A DNA stretch of 64,000 bases from Candidatus Lutibacillus vidarii (GTDB lineage Bacteria > Actinomycetota > Actinomycetes > Actinomycetales > Dermatophilaceae): NCBI GenBank assembly GCA_016717165.1, contig JADKGA010000002.1:1-64000 (forward strand). The letters run 5' to 3'. Under the pieces are notes generated by a model that saw nothing but the letters and a program-made list of their open reading frames with translations, searched no databases and was not told the DNA's origin. Shown piece after piece: positions 19,380 to 29,505 of this stretch. How positions within the stretch are numbered: the first letter of the stretch is position 1; every line of letters begins with the position of its first letter. Made by a program: the position numbers and the translations under genes.

Positions 19380-21616
19380 TCAGTCGCCCTCGGGCGGGTT
19401 GGGGTAGGCGATGAGGTCCGAGCCGGAGCTCTGCCGGGTCTCGCCCCACCGGCCCTGGTGGTCGAGGTAGTTGTTGCGGACCCGGTAGTCGACGGTGGTG
19501 ATGCCGCCCGGTGCTCCGGTGGCCACGGCGAGCAGCGATACCCCGGCGGCCACGGTCTTCGTCCCCGAGGTCGGGCTGAGGACCACCGAGGCGGGCGTGC
19601 CACCCGGGGCGGTGACCTCGACCTCGATGCTCGCGAGGCTCGCCCACTTCTCCGGCAGCGTGGCGGTGCTGAAGACGGGGAGCTGACGGTGATATCCCGG
19701 CTCACCTCGGAGCTGCCGGCGAGCTCGTGCACGTGCGTGAGCATCACTTGGGGCGTCGCCGCCATCTTCTTGTCGAGCAGCTCGACGAGCATGGCGTTCC
19801 AGAGGAAGCCGACCGCCGACTCGTCCCCGGCCGGAGCCTCGACAGCGACCGCGAGGTCGACGCTCGCACCAGGAGCGATGGTGACCGGGAAGGTCGTCGT
19901 GCAGCGGCCGGGGAAGGTATCGACCGGCACCGACGAGCTCTCGTCGGTCTGGAGCAGGGTGACGGCGGCTCCGCCGATCGTCAGCTCGGCCCCGGAGGCA
20001 TTGGTCACGGTGACCGTCGACGGGGACGGGTCGTCGGGCAAGGTGATCGTGCACGGCAGGTCGTCGACCCGGTCCAGCCGCAGGCCGACCTCGACCTGGG
20101 TGGTCTGCGGGGTCGGTGTGGCCCCCTCGGTGGCGGGGGGTGTGGCGAGGACGACGCTGACCTGGCCCGGCACGCCGATCGGTGAGGCGATCTGCTGGCA
20201 GAACAGCTGGTAGTACGCCAGCGACAGGTCGAGGACGAGGTCGACCCCGGTGAGCGGTGCCGGCGCGCCGACGTCTCCGACGACGGCGAGCTCTTCGGGA
20301 AAGGACCCGGCGAGCTTGAGCGTGCTGCCCTGCACCTCGCCGATGACGACGGTGGCCGCCGGCATACCGACGACCTTGCGGGCGAGCACCCGCTGGCGGG
20401 GGTCGTGGAAGGGAGCCAGCCGCAGCAGCAGGCGCACGCGCGGCGTACCGTCCTGGGTGCGGTGCAGGGTCGGCACCATGTGCGGGCCGCCGAGCTCGGG
20501 GTTCCAGGCGATCCGCATCGCGTCGGGGAGCCGGTTGACGGTGTTGGGAAAGACCGACTCGCAGAGCCAGCCGGCCTCGCCATGCGCCCAGTCCTCGGAG
20601 AGGTTCGCCGCGCCGTGCAGCGAGCGGTAGATCGGCCCGTTCTGCTCGTCCGACGGCTCGAAGACGAACGGGACGGTCCGGACCACTGTCTGGGTGCGCG
20701 CCTCGGGACGGGTGACCTGGCCGGCGACGATCGCCTCCAACGAGCTGGCGAGGATCGCCTCCTGGAGCGCCGGCGAGATCCGACGCTTGATCATGACCCG
20801 TTCGTTCACCACCGGGAGATCCTCGGTCCCAGTGATGGACTCGGTCGCCAGGGACGCGGCCGCCAGGGACGCGACCGAGGGCGTCACGGCCGCGAACTGC
20901 GGCACCACCTTGAGCTCGGAGAGGTGCCGATGGTCCCGGATGATGACGTCCCCCACCGGCGGGAGGTGGAAGCCGCCGCCGGACGGTGGGTCGGCCGGCG
21001 GAGGGGTGTCGGGCGTCGCTTCGACGACATTGATCGTATAGCTGTACGAGTATGTGACCACGAGCCGGCAGGCCGACTCGTGGTGGTTCATCGCCGCTTC
21101 CAGCGTCGCCGCCTCCTCCCGGGTCAGCTGGGCGCCGCCATGGATGAGGTATGCCGGTTGGTCGGCCGCGTGGCCTTCGACCGGGTCCAGCCCGGGCGCC
21201 TCGAAGACGCGGGAACCGCCGTCCCACTCCAGCGTCACCGCGGAGATCGTGATCGGCAGCGGGAGCGCCCCAGCCGGCTGGCCGCCGAAGGGCACGGTCT
21301 CCAGGGTCCAGGTCAACGTGATGACGCCGTCGTCGTCCTTGAGGAACCACACGTCAGGCCCCGGGCGACGCCCCGGGGGCCGACCCGCGACCGCGAGCTG
21401 GGGCCGGTAGTAGGCCGCGCCCGAGGTGTCGGTGTAGGCCACCCCGTCCTGAAGCGGCTCCTGGTCGGCCGCGAAGGTCGGTCCGCCGCCGGCCACCGCG
21501 AGGACGACCGACTGGAGCCGGTTGAGTCGCAGCCCGGTCGCGAGCGTCTGGTTGCGCAGCATCGTCACGGTCGTCGGCTCGACCGCCTGGACGGTCATCG
21601 TGTTGAGGTCGCTCAT
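19380..21616 (-). CDS. gene F: large cluster protein of unknown function, one frameshift
   Basis: From ATG 21616 (MSDLNTMTVQAVEPTTVTML) the product is about 745 residues if one missing C is restored in a short C run near 19690; as given, the frame breaks after ITVSSP and the tail YRVRNNYLDHQGRWGETRQS continues in another frame to TGA 19380-19382. No signal peptide or membrane helix is seen. It lacks the N-terminal signature shared by A-E but has the same kind of beta-rich segments (YSYSYTINVVEA, VVIGEVQGSTLKLAGSF). A DUF-like core includes GPHMVPTLHRTQDGTPRVRL. It lies 7 bp after gene E and 9 bp before gene G. Function unknown. Confidence 0.7.
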
Positions 21617-21623
21617 CGCGGGG

Positions 21624-24176
21624 TCATCCGTTCGGGGTCGCCGGGGTGGGCGGGGTCGCAGGTGGGGTCGGGGGCGCCGGGTCGGTCGGTGGAGAGGGTG
21701 GGGTGACCGGTGGGGTCGGAGGTGCCGGGTCGGTCGGTGGAGAGGGTGGGGTGACCGGTGGCGTCGGTGGAGTGGGTGGGGTGACCGGTGGCGTCGGCGG
21801 AGTGGGTGGGGTGACCGGTGGCGTCGGCGGAGTGGGTGGGGTGACCGGTGGCGTCGGCTGCCCGGCGGCCGGGTCGGGCCGGACCAGCAGGACCGTGTCG
21901 GTCGCATCCCGCCACCCGGAGTCCCAACCGGCGAAGGTCGCCGTGGCGAGCAGCTGGATTCGGTACCGGTAGGTGCGCGCGTTCGGGTCGCGCAGCAGCA
22001 CCCGGAAGGTGGTCGGCTGGTCCTGCCACCCGATCGTGTAGTTCTGGTTCTGGTGGACCCCTGAGGCGGCATCGTCATACGCGAGCTGGACGACGGCGCT
22101 GGGGTGGGCCGCGTCGAGGTTGGGGACGAGCATGACCTCCAGCGCCGAGCTCGCCCCGACCCCGACGGGCACGGTCGTGCCGAGCGTGCCGGGCTTGGAC
22201 TCCTGGGTCTCGCTCGACCCGTTCTTGTACAGGACCAGGGTCGTGTACGTGAACCCGGTCTTCGTGGGGTCACGCAGCGCCACCGACCACGTGTCGGAGG
22301 CGCCATTGCTTGCCAGCTCGGCGTGGTGGGTCAGCCGCAGGTCGTGGCTCTCGTCGGCATAGGTCGCGTCGAGGATGATCTTGTCGACGACGGAGAAGTC
22401 CGCCTGGGCGACGAAGGTCGCGGTGATCCGGCTCTCGAACGGGCTGCCCACGGTGAGCGACTCGGCTCGTCCGGTGACCGGCGGCAGGTCCATCTGCTGG
22501 CCGTCGGTGAGGACATAGGTCAGCTGGTAGGTGTACGGGTCGGGTTCGCCGCTGTGCCCGACATACGTGAAGTATGTCGCCGTGGGGCTCGCCGTCGACA
22601 GCTCGAAGCTCTGCGTCGCCGAGGCCGCGGTGGACCGCGGATAGGTGAAGGCAACCTTGACCGAGGCGACCTCGGGCGGCTGCGGGGCCAAGGTGGCGAT
22701 GACCTTGACGAAGCCCAGCGAGCGGTACGAGATGACCAGCTCGGTGCCCTTCCCGGGCAGCGTGCCGGTGGCGGGGACGCGGATGGTCTGGCCGGTCTCC
22801 TTGTAGATGATCTCGGACCAGTACCGGTACTCGTCCTTCGTCGCCCCGTCGCTGCCGCGGGCGAGGATCTGCCGGAAGGTCTGGACCTGGTCGGCGGAGG
22901 TGAAGAGCATCGACCTCGAGCCCTTGACGACCCGGTTCATCTGCTCGTCCTGCTGCTCGTACTCGACGTTGACCTTGAGCCCGAAGACGGGGTCGGTGGC
23001 GAAGTTGACATTCGCGTGGACCCGGAGGAAGAGCTCCTTGAAGTAGGGGTCGGACAGGTCGAGGTACTGGACCGCCTTGGTGATCTGCTCGGGGGTGAGA
23101 TCCCGGGCAAGCGCACCATTGGGGCTCTTCTTCAGCTGGACGACCGCGCTCTTGCTCAGGGTGATATCCACCGTGCCGGTGATCGTCGACGTGAGGTGCT
23201 GGACCGACGTCGGCGGTGCCGGCTTGTCCTCCGGGCCGGCGAGGGCCTTGCGGGCGGCCTCGAACTGCGCGGAGACGTCGTTCATGATCGTCGGCACGAC
23301 ATTCTCGGTGAAGATCTTCAGCGCCATGTCCTCGAACTTGGCGCGCATCGCGACGTACTCCGGCTCGGTCCGGTAGTCGTTGTCCTCGATCTCGATAGTG
23401 ATCGACTGGGTGTCCTTACGGAAGGCCTCCAGCGACGTGTGGTTCTCGGTCCACTGGGTCCAGTACTCGTACGTCCAGGAGATGAGCCCGAGGTCGACCT
23501 CCTCCCGGTGCACCGTCGTGTGGGTGATCTGGTAGCGCTGGATGGTCTCCTCGAGGAAGGCCGAGCGGTCGCCGTGGATCCGGATGGTGATCGCGGGGAT
23601 CCGCGCGACGAAGGCAAGGTCGAGATAGCTCACCGCGAGCGGCAGCCCGCCCTTGAGGACCGCCTGCCGCAGCAGCTCGCTGGAGTCCTGGCTGAGGTCG
23701 CCGGACAGGGTCGCGACATTGGTGCTGATGAGCGAGGGCTTGGAGGTGCTGATCGTGCTCGTCCCGCCGGGTGTCGGCATGGACAGCTGGACGTCACCGG
23801 AGATCCACTCCGGCGGCAGGGTGATCTTCGGTTCGACGTTCTGCTCGCGGAGCCGGAAGAAGCGCGCGAACCACAGGTGGTTGCCGGCGGTGATGACGGT
23901 CTTGAGGTAGTCCCGGACCGTCTTCTCCTCCTCGTCGGTCAGCCGCAGCTCGACCGACGCGGCGATCCAGCCGCGCTGCGCCTCGAGCTGGTCCGGCGGG
24001 AGGTTCGCGACATCGCGGGCGTAGATCATCAGCTGGAAGAGCAGCTCACCGCCGTCGTCCTTGGCCAGCCGCGGCGTGGACGGCATGACGTAGAACCGGT
24101 ACGCGTCCTCGTCGTCGCGGTAGACGGTGACCTTCTCGAGTCCGGGAACGGTGAGGCTGTCGAAGAAGCTCAGCAC
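21624..24176 (-). CDS. gene E: modular cluster protein with Pro-rich tail
   Basis: An 850-residue protein from GTG 24176 (AAAGGA upstream). The N-terminus VTVYRDDEDAYRFYVMPSTP followed by RLAKDDGGELLFQLMIYAR matches the signature shared by A-D. A middle region carries YLDLSDPYFKELFLRVHANV, aligned with VIDLNNPLFQRVKIRI in gene D. The second half has about four beta-sandwich-like modules, each ending in aromatic strands such as YTYQLTYVLTDG, FTYTTLVLYKNG and YRYRIQLLATAT. The last 85 residues are TPPTPPVTPP repeats. No signal peptide. It lies in the A-to-G series; role unknown, likely structural or adhesive. Confidence 0.8.
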   Translation of the reverse strand: MLSFFDSLTVPGLEKVTVYRDDEDAYRFYVMPSTPRLAKDDGGELLFQLMIYARDVANLPPDQLEAQRGWIAASVELRLTDEEEKTVRDYLKTVITAGNHLWFARFFRLREQNVEPKITLPPEWISGDVQLSMPTPGGTSTISTSKPSLISTNVATLSGDLSQDSSELLRQAVLKGGLPLAVSYLDLAFVARIPAITIRIHGDRSAFLEETIQRYQITHTTVHREEVDLGLISWTYEYWTQWTENHTSLEAFRKDTQSITIEIEDNDYRTEPEYVAMRAKFEDMALKIFTENVVPTIMNDVSAQFEAARKALAGPEDKPAPPTSVQHLTSTITGTVDITLSKSAVVQLKKSPNGALARDLTPEQITKAVQYLDLSDPYFKELFLRVHANVNFATDPVFGLKVNVEYEQQDEQMNRVVKGSRSMLFTSADQVQTFRQILARGSDGATKDEYRYWSEIIYKETGQTIRVPATGTLPGKGTELVISYRSLGFVKVIATLAPQPPEVASVKVAFTYPRSTAASATQSFELSTASPTATYFTYVGHSGEPDPYTYQLTYVLTDGQQMDLPPVTGRAESLTVGSPFESRITATFVAQADFSVVDKIILDATYADESHDLRLTHHAELASNGASDTWSVALRDPTKTGFTYTTLVLYKNGSSETQESKPGTLGTTVPVGVGASSALEVMLVPNLDAAHPSAVVQLAYDDAASGVHQNQNYTIGWQDQPTTFRVLLRDPNARTYRYRIQLLATATFAGWDSGWRDATDTVLLVRPDPAAGQPTPPVTPPTPPTPPVTPPTPPTPPVTPPTPPTPPVTPPSPPTDPAPPTPPVTPPSPPTDPAPPTPPATPPTPATPNG

Positions 24177-24230
24177 GGCCCTGTCCTTTCGGGGTGGGAT
24201 GTCGCGGTATGCCGCATGCGCGGGCGAGGT

Positions 24231-27158
24231 CTAGGGACCGGGGGTCGGGGCCGGTCCGGGCGGAGCCGGGGGCGTCGGTGGTGTCGGCGTCGGTGGTGCC
24301 GGTGGTGTCGGTGGTGTCGGTGGTGCCGGCGTCGGCGCGGGAGCGGGAGGAGGCGTCGGCGTCGGTGGTGTCGGTGTCGGTGTCGGTGTCGGTGGTGTCG
24401 GCGCGGGGGTCACCGGGACGGGTGTCCCGGCGAGCGCCGGGGGCCGGACGAAGAGCTGCTCCTGGGTTGCCGGGACCGGCGTGGTCGACTCCTGCGTGCC
24501 GTCCGCCCTCAGGGTGGTGATGCCCCACGTGTAGGAGCGGGCCGCCCGGTCCTTGAGCTTGGCCCGCCACTCCTGCGGCGTCCCGGCGCCCGCGTCGTCG
24601 AAGAACAGCGAGGTGTTTTGGGCGTACGCGGCGTCACCACCGGGGTCGGCATACGCGAGGTCGACGACGACCCCGGCAAGCCCGGCCGCGGACGGGAGCG
24701 GACCGACATATCTGACTTGGACGGTGAGGACACCCTCGGCGGGGACGCCCGCCACCAGCGCGGTCGAGGCGGCCGGCGCCCAGTCGAGCTGCTCGAGACC
24801 GCCGTCGGCATACGCGATCCGCTGGCGCCAGCGCAGTGCGGCAGGCTTGTCGCGCTCGGGGAGGCGCACCGACCAGGTGAGCCGGCTTGCAGCCCCCGCG
24901 ATCTCGACGCTGCGGTTGTCGACGACGGCGCCCTGCTGAGAGACCTCGAGGTCGACGACCGCCTTGGCCACCTCGCCGAGCGCGTCGACGAGGATGATGT
25001 CGCCGTCGAGCCGGCCGGCCTTGGGGACGCCGACGGCCAAGGCGTCCTGCGCCTGGGAGTTCGGCAGCACCAAGGGAGCCAGCGTCTCGCTCGCCCCATC
25101 GGAGTAGAAGACCGTCGGGGTGAAGCTCACCTGGTCGCCGGCCTTCGCCAGGCGCAGCGGGACCACCTCGGAGCGGTGGTCGGGGCGCAGCGCGACGGTC
25201 GTCCCGTCGTCGACTCCGGCGGCGGCGTTCTGGTAGCGCACCGCGACCCGCACCTCGGTCACGTCGTCCGGGGTGTTCGGCGCCAGCGACAGCTGCGCGG
25301 GGACCATGACGCCGAGCCAGCGCGGGTGGACCGAGAGGGTGCGCAGCTCGGTGGGCGTCCACGGCCCCTCGACGTGGGTCGCCGTGACCCCGACGCCGAA
25401 GTCGGCCTTGTAGTCGATGATGAGGCGGTACTCGTAGCCGAGGTTCTGGGTGTGGTCGACGAAGAACTCCAGCTCGACGGCGTCGCTCGGGGTCCGCAGC
25501 AGGGCCGACCCGGTGTCCTTGGGTCCAGTCCCATCGGGCCGTATGCCGTAGCGCACCTCGACGGTCATCTCGCCGACACCCTCGGCGGCGAAGTCGACGT
25601 CGGGGCAGTCGATCCGGATCTTGACCCGCTGGAAGAGCGGGTTGTTGAGGTCGATGACGTGGACCCGCTGGGCGAGCTCGTCGGGGCTGCACATCATCAG
25701 CAAGGTGGCCTGCGGGTTGGCCGGGACGCTCTGGGCGGTCGACTGCTCGAGCGAGTAGGTGATCGTCTTGCGCTCCTCCTGGCTGACGCTCTTCATCGCG
25801 AAGGCGACCTGCGGGCGGCCGAGGTCGTCCCACACCTTCGTCGCGCCGGTCGCCTGGGCCTGACCGCCGGCCCCGGTGCCGGTGCCGGTTCCGGTTCCCG
25901 TGCCGCTCGCTGCCCCGGTCCCGGTGCCCGTCCCGGTGCCCGTCCCGGTCTTGCCGGTCCCGGTCGCGCCGGTGCCTGTCCCGGTCGTGCCTGTTCCGGT
26001 AGCGCCGGTTCCGGTTCCGGTTCCGGTTCCGGTGCCTGTTCCGGTTGCCCCGGTGCCTGTTCCGGTCGTGCCTGTTCCGGTCCCGGTTCCAGTGCCTCCC
26101 GTCCCGGTTCCGGTGCCGGTTGCGCCTGTTCCGGTCCCACTTGCCCCGGTCCCGCCGCTCGGTGGCGCGGTCTGGCCGGAGGGCGGCGGCTCATGGGGCG
26201 GGGGCGGCATACCGCCGGCGGGCTTGGGCTGCGGCTGCCCACCCGCAGGCGGAGTCTGCCCCCCTGTGGCGGGGGTGGCCGTTGGCGGAACCCCGGTCGG
26301 GACGGTCGCTGTCGGGAGGTTGCCGGCGATCTTCGGCTGGCCGGGGACCAGGGTGGGCTGGAAGAGTGCGCCGCTGGCCAAGGTGGTGACGAGGTCGTTG
26401 AGGGACTTCGTCCGGCCGGCGATCGCTTCTGGGGTCGACAGCTCGAGGAGCTGGGCCTTCTCCTTGATGGTGATGTGGTTCTCGCTCTTGAGCTTCTCGG
26501 TGATGCTGTCGATATCGGCCTTGAAGAAGAGCGTCCCGACGCTGAACCGGCTCTCCATGAAGTCGAAGCTCGACTTGGTGTCGATGGAGATCTCCACCCC
26601 GTAAGCCGGGAGCAGGCCGACATACTCAAGGTTGTAGACGACCCCGAGCGGACGGGCGTTCGCCGTGCCCTGGAGGATCCCGAGGAAGAAGGCGACCCCA
26701 TCCTCGCTGAGGGTGAGCGAGAAGATCGCCCGGTTGCTCGCGTCGAGTGAGGGCACCCCCGCGCCGAGCACCTGCTCGACGAACCGGGGGCCAGCGGCGA
26801 CGCCGGGCACCGAACCGGTCGCCGGTGCGCCGTCGTCGAGGGCGATGAGCTTCACCGTGCCGCTGCGGTAGGGCACGCTGGTCAGCGAGATCTCCTGCTC
26901 GGCTCGGGCGGCGAGCTTGCCCTTGACCGCGTCGTAGAGCGGCCCGAGGGCGCAGTCGACGGTCATCGTGAGGAAGCCGCCCGCCGTGGCGGTCCCGGCG
27001 ACCCCGCCCTTGCGGAAGGCGAAGAGGTCGAACATCGGACCGCCGGCGTCCCGGCTGATCCGCGGGGTCGAGTGGACGTAGTAGTAGCGCGACGGGTCGT
27101 CGGAGTCCCGGTAGGTCGTGATGCCGAGGATCTCCATCCGGGTCTGCAGGTCGAGCAT
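24231..27158 (-). CDS. gene D: modular cluster protein with Gly-Thr tract and Pro-rich tail
   Basis: A 975-residue protein from ATG 27158 (AAAGGA upstream). The N-terminus reads LGITTYRDSDDPSRYYYVHS and PRISRDAGGPMFDLFAF, the shared A-E signature. Around residues 290-430 lies a Pro/Gly linker and then roughly 90 residues of almost pure Gly-Thr repeats. After that the family region VIDLNNPLFQRVKIRI and GEMTVEVRYG resumes, followed by several beta-sandwich modules (YRLIIDYKADFG, YTWGITTLRADG) and a 65-residue Pro/Thr-rich C-terminus. No signal peptide. The Gly-Thr tract comes from a short DNA repeat and may vary in length between strains. Confidence 0.8.
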   Translation of the reverse strand: MLDLQTRMEILGITTYRDSDDPSRYYYVHSTPRISRDAGGPMFDLFAFRKGGVAGTATAGGFLTMTVDCALGPLYDAVKGKLAARAEQEISLTSVPYRSGTVKLIALDDGAPATGSVPGVAAGPRFVEQVLGAGVPSLDASNRAIFSLTLSEDGVAFFLGILQGTANARPLGVVYNLEYVGLLPAYGVEISIDTKSSFDFMESRFSVGTLFFKADIDSITEKLKSENHITIKEKAQLLELSTPEAIAGRTKSLNDLVTTLASGALFQPTLVPGQPKIAGNLPTATVPTGVPPTATPATGGQTPPAGGQPQPKPAGGMPPPPHEPPPSGQTAPPSGGTGASGTGTGATGTGTGTGGTGTGTGTGTTGTGTGATGTGTGTGTGTGTGATGTGTTGTGTGATGTGKTGTGTGTGTGTGAASGTGTGTGTGTGAGGQAQATGATKVWDDLGRPQVAFAMKSVSQEERKTITYSLEQSTAQSVPANPQATLLMMCSPDELAQRVHVIDLNNPLFQRVKIRIDCPDVDFAAEGVGEMTVEVRYGIRPDGTGPKDTGSALLRTPSDAVELEFFVDHTQNLGYEYRLIIDYKADFGVGVTATHVEGPWTPTELRTLSVHPRWLGVMVPAQLSLAPNTPDDVTEVRVAVRYQNAAAGVDDGTTVALRPDHRSEVVPLRLAKAGDQVSFTPTVFYSDGASETLAPLVLPNSQAQDALAVGVPKAGRLDGDIILVDALGEVAKAVVDLEVSQQGAVVDNRSVEIAGAASRLTWSVRLPERDKPAALRWRQRIAYADGGLEQLDWAPAASTALVAGVPAEGVLTVQVRYVGPLPSAAGLAGVVVDLAYADPGGDAAYAQNTSLFFDDAGAGTPQEWRAKLKDRAARSYTWGITTLRADGTQESTTPVPATQEQLFVRPPALAGTPVPVTPAPTPPTPTPTPTPPTPTPPPAPAPTPAPPTPPTPPAPPTPTPPTPPAPPGPAPTPGP

Positions 27159-27176
27159 GGCGGTCCTTTCCCGAGC

Positions 27177-29501
27177 TCAGACGGTGCGGGTCGACACGAC
27201 GATGAGGGGCTGGGCCGAGGCGGCCCAGGCGGCGACGTGCTGGGTGCCGTCGGCCTTGAAGGCGGTGGTCTGGTAGCGGAACCCGGGCGGCGCGTCGGGT
27301 GCGGCCGGGAGCGACAAGGTCTGGCTCGGCCCGCCGGTGCCGTCGAAGAAGGCGCTCGCCGCGTCGGTGTCCGAGCCGCCGGTGATGCCGACCCGCACCT
27401 GGATCGCGTCGAGCCCGACCTCAGCCAAGGGTGGCCCGACGAGCCGGATCTCCACGCTGCGGCTGCGGTGTCCGAGGTCGCCGACGAGGATCGACGGGTC
27501 GGTCGTGGGGGCCCACTCTCCGGCGTCGACGACGCCCCCGGCGGCGGTCGTCACGCGGTAGTCGATGGACTGTTTCGCCGGGTCGAGGATCGGCCAGGTC
27601 ACGGTCACCGGCGCCCAGGTCGGCGCGCCCGGCGCGCCGCCGTCCGGGCCGGCCGGCGCGGGTGTCGGGGTGAGCACCTCGAGGAACTGCCGGGCGTAGC
27701 CGGCCGCGGCGTCGACATACCGGATCTCGACGCTCATCGAGGTGACATCGGCACTGGTGACATTCGGCTGGACGAGCAGGCTGCGGGTGGCCCGGAAGGG
27801 CGCGTCGACGCGCAGCAGCGGCTCGCTTGACGTCACCGGGGGGAGGGCGAAGACCGCGCCGTCGGTGAAGGTCAGCGTGCTGCTGGCCCGGTATGCCGAG
27901 GTGGACGCGGACGCCGTCCGGACCTGCCAGGTGCGCTGCTCCCGAGGGGTCGGGGTGGTCGGGCTGAGCCGCAGCTGCTGCCGCGCGGCGAACCCGGTCG
28001 TCGGGTCGTCGAACTCCAAGACGGTGTCGACATCGCGCACCCCGGCGTCGAGCCGGCCGAGGTCGACCTCGACGTCGAGGACGGCGACATCGTCATACGG
28101 GCGGATGGCCAGGGTGCGGCCGGTGTGCGGGCGGGCCGGCACGGCGTAGGTGAGGGCGTCGGCGTCGACCGACCCGGACCGCTCGAACTCGTAGGTCACC
28201 GCGGCCGTGTAGCCCAGGGTGCGCCGGCCCTTGCGCCGCACCGCCCAGGTCAGGTCGGTGGCTCCGCCGGGGCGGAAGACCAGCGTGCCGGTCTCGGCCG
28301 GGTGGCCCGAGCTGGCCTCCTCACCGGCGCCGTAGCCGAGGTCGACGGTGACCGAGCGCAACCCCAGCGCCGTGAACTCCTCCGCGCTCGGGCCGGAGAC
28401 GAGCACTTCGAGCAGCTCGAAGAAGTCGTTGGCGAGGTCGACGTGGTGGATCCGGGCGGCCAGCTCGTCGGCGCTGAGCATCGTCGCGACGAAGGCCTGC
28501 GGGGCGTGGCTGCGGACCTCCGGCGAGCGTTCGGAGAAGTCGTAGTCGACCGTGCGCAGCTCCTCGTCCTTCTTCGCCTTGAGGCTGAGCGTGACGATCG
28601 AGGGCGGGGTCTGACCGCCACCGCCGGGCAGGCCCGGGATCGACGAGGCGAGCGCGGCGAGGTTGGGTGCCGGGTTGAACAGGTCCTGGATGATCTTGTC
28701 CTTGAAGATCGACAGCGCCCGGTCCTTGGCGGCGTCGGCCTCGGGCCCGACCGCCTGCGAGGTGAGGGTGATCGTCACCGCACCCTTCTGCTCCAAGGTG
28801 GTGAGCAGCCCCTCGACCTCGGCTCGGGCGTAGACGCACCCCACCGAGGCCTTGCCGCCGAGCTCGGTGTAGATCCGCGAGACGTCGGCGTGGATGTGGG
28901 CGTCGACGGCGGGACGCAGCCCGAGATAGCTCAGCGAGTAGACCACCCCGATCGGGGCCGCCCCATCGGCATACAGGCCTTCGAGGAAGGTGACCCCCTG
29001 CTGGCTCAGGGCGAGGGAGAAGATCGCGCGGAGGTCACCGACGAGCGACGGTATGCCGGTGCCGACGACCGCCTCGACGAACCGTGGCCGGCCGTCGACG
29101 GGGGGTGGGGCGGAGGCAGCGGCCGCCCCGGAGGCGGCGTCGAGGGCGAGGACCGAGACCGACCCGGCCGTGTAGGGGACCAGGGTGAGCGAGAGGGTGG
29201 CCGGGTCGCGCCCCAGTGTGGTTGCCAGGGACTGCAGCGCGGCCGCGTGCTCGCCCGGGGTGAGTGCGCAGTCGACCCCCATGGTGAGGAAGCCGGCGCC
29301 CAGCTCGGCGGGGATCGTCGTCCCGGCCAGGGGGGAGTTCTTCAGCTCGACGGCATAGGTGAACAGGTCGAGCATCGGCTGGCCGTGGCTGACGACGAGG
29401 CGGGGGTGTGGTGCGGCGTAGTAGTAGACCGAGTCGTCGGCGTGGTCGGCGTAGACGGTCAGGCCGGCCGCGCTGAGGGCGGGCTTCTCCAGGCTCAGCA
29501 C
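27177..29501 (-). CDS. gene C: modular cluster protein
   Basis: A 774-residue protein from GTG 29501. It opens with MLSLEKPALSAAGLTVYADH and VYYYAAPHPRLVVSHGQPML, the A-E signature, followed by LGAGFLTMGVDCALTP, which aligns with GGFLTMTVDCALGP in gene D. A shared block GTGIPSLVGDLRAIFSLALS matches GAGVPSLDASNRAIFSLTLS in D. Later blocks include HVDLANDFFELLEVLV and several beta-rich modules. It has no Pro-rich tail and no signal peptide. C and D are the closest pair by eye. It begins 4 bp after the stop of B, so translation is probably coupled. Function unknown. Confidence 0.8.
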   Translation of the reverse strand: MLSLEKPALSAAGLTVYADHADDSVYYYAAPHPRLVVSHGQPMLDLFTYAVELKNSPLAGTTIPAELGAGFLTMGVDCALTPGEHAAALQSLATTLGRDPATLSLTLVPYTAGSVSVLALDAASGAAAASAPPPVDGRPRFVEAVVGTGIPSLVGDLRAIFSLALSQQGVTFLEGLYADGAAPIGVVYSLSYLGLRPAVDAHIHADVSRIYTELGGKASVGCVYARAEVEGLLTTLEQKGAVTITLTSQAVGPEADAAKDRALSIFKDKIIQDLFNPAPNLAALASSIPGLPGGGGQTPPSIVTLSLKAKKDEELRTVDYDFSERSPEVRSHAPQAFVATMLSADELAARIHHVDLANDFFELLEVLVSGPSAEEFTALGLRSVTVDLGYGAGEEASSGHPAETGTLVFRPGGATDLTWAVRRKGRRTLGYTAAVTYEFERSGSVDADALTYAVPARPHTGRTLAIRPYDDVAVLDVEVDLGRLDAGVRDVDTVLEFDDPTTGFAARQQLRLSPTTPTPREQRTWQVRTASASTSAYRASSTLTFTDGAVFALPPVTSSEPLLRVDAPFRATRSLLVQPNVTSADVTSMSVEIRYVDAAAGYARQFLEVLTPTPAPAGPDGGAPGAPTWAPVTVTWPILDPAKQSIDYRVTTAAGGVVDAGEWAPTTDPSILVGDLGHRSRSVEIRLVGPPLAEVGLDAIQVRVGITGGSDTDAASAFFDGTGGPSQTLSLPAAPDAPPGFRYQTTAFKADGTQHVAAWAASAQPLIVVSTRTV

Positions 29502-29505
29502 GACA

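Noticed and set aside
22104..26750. A 4.6-kb open frame on the plus strand opposite genes D and E
   Set aside because: It is antisense to two genes with clear domain order, is rich in Arg/Gly/Asp as expected from GC-biased third positions, and has no recognisable motif. Similar long antisense frames at 13015-14457, 28125-29630 and 31848-33587 were dropped for the same reason.
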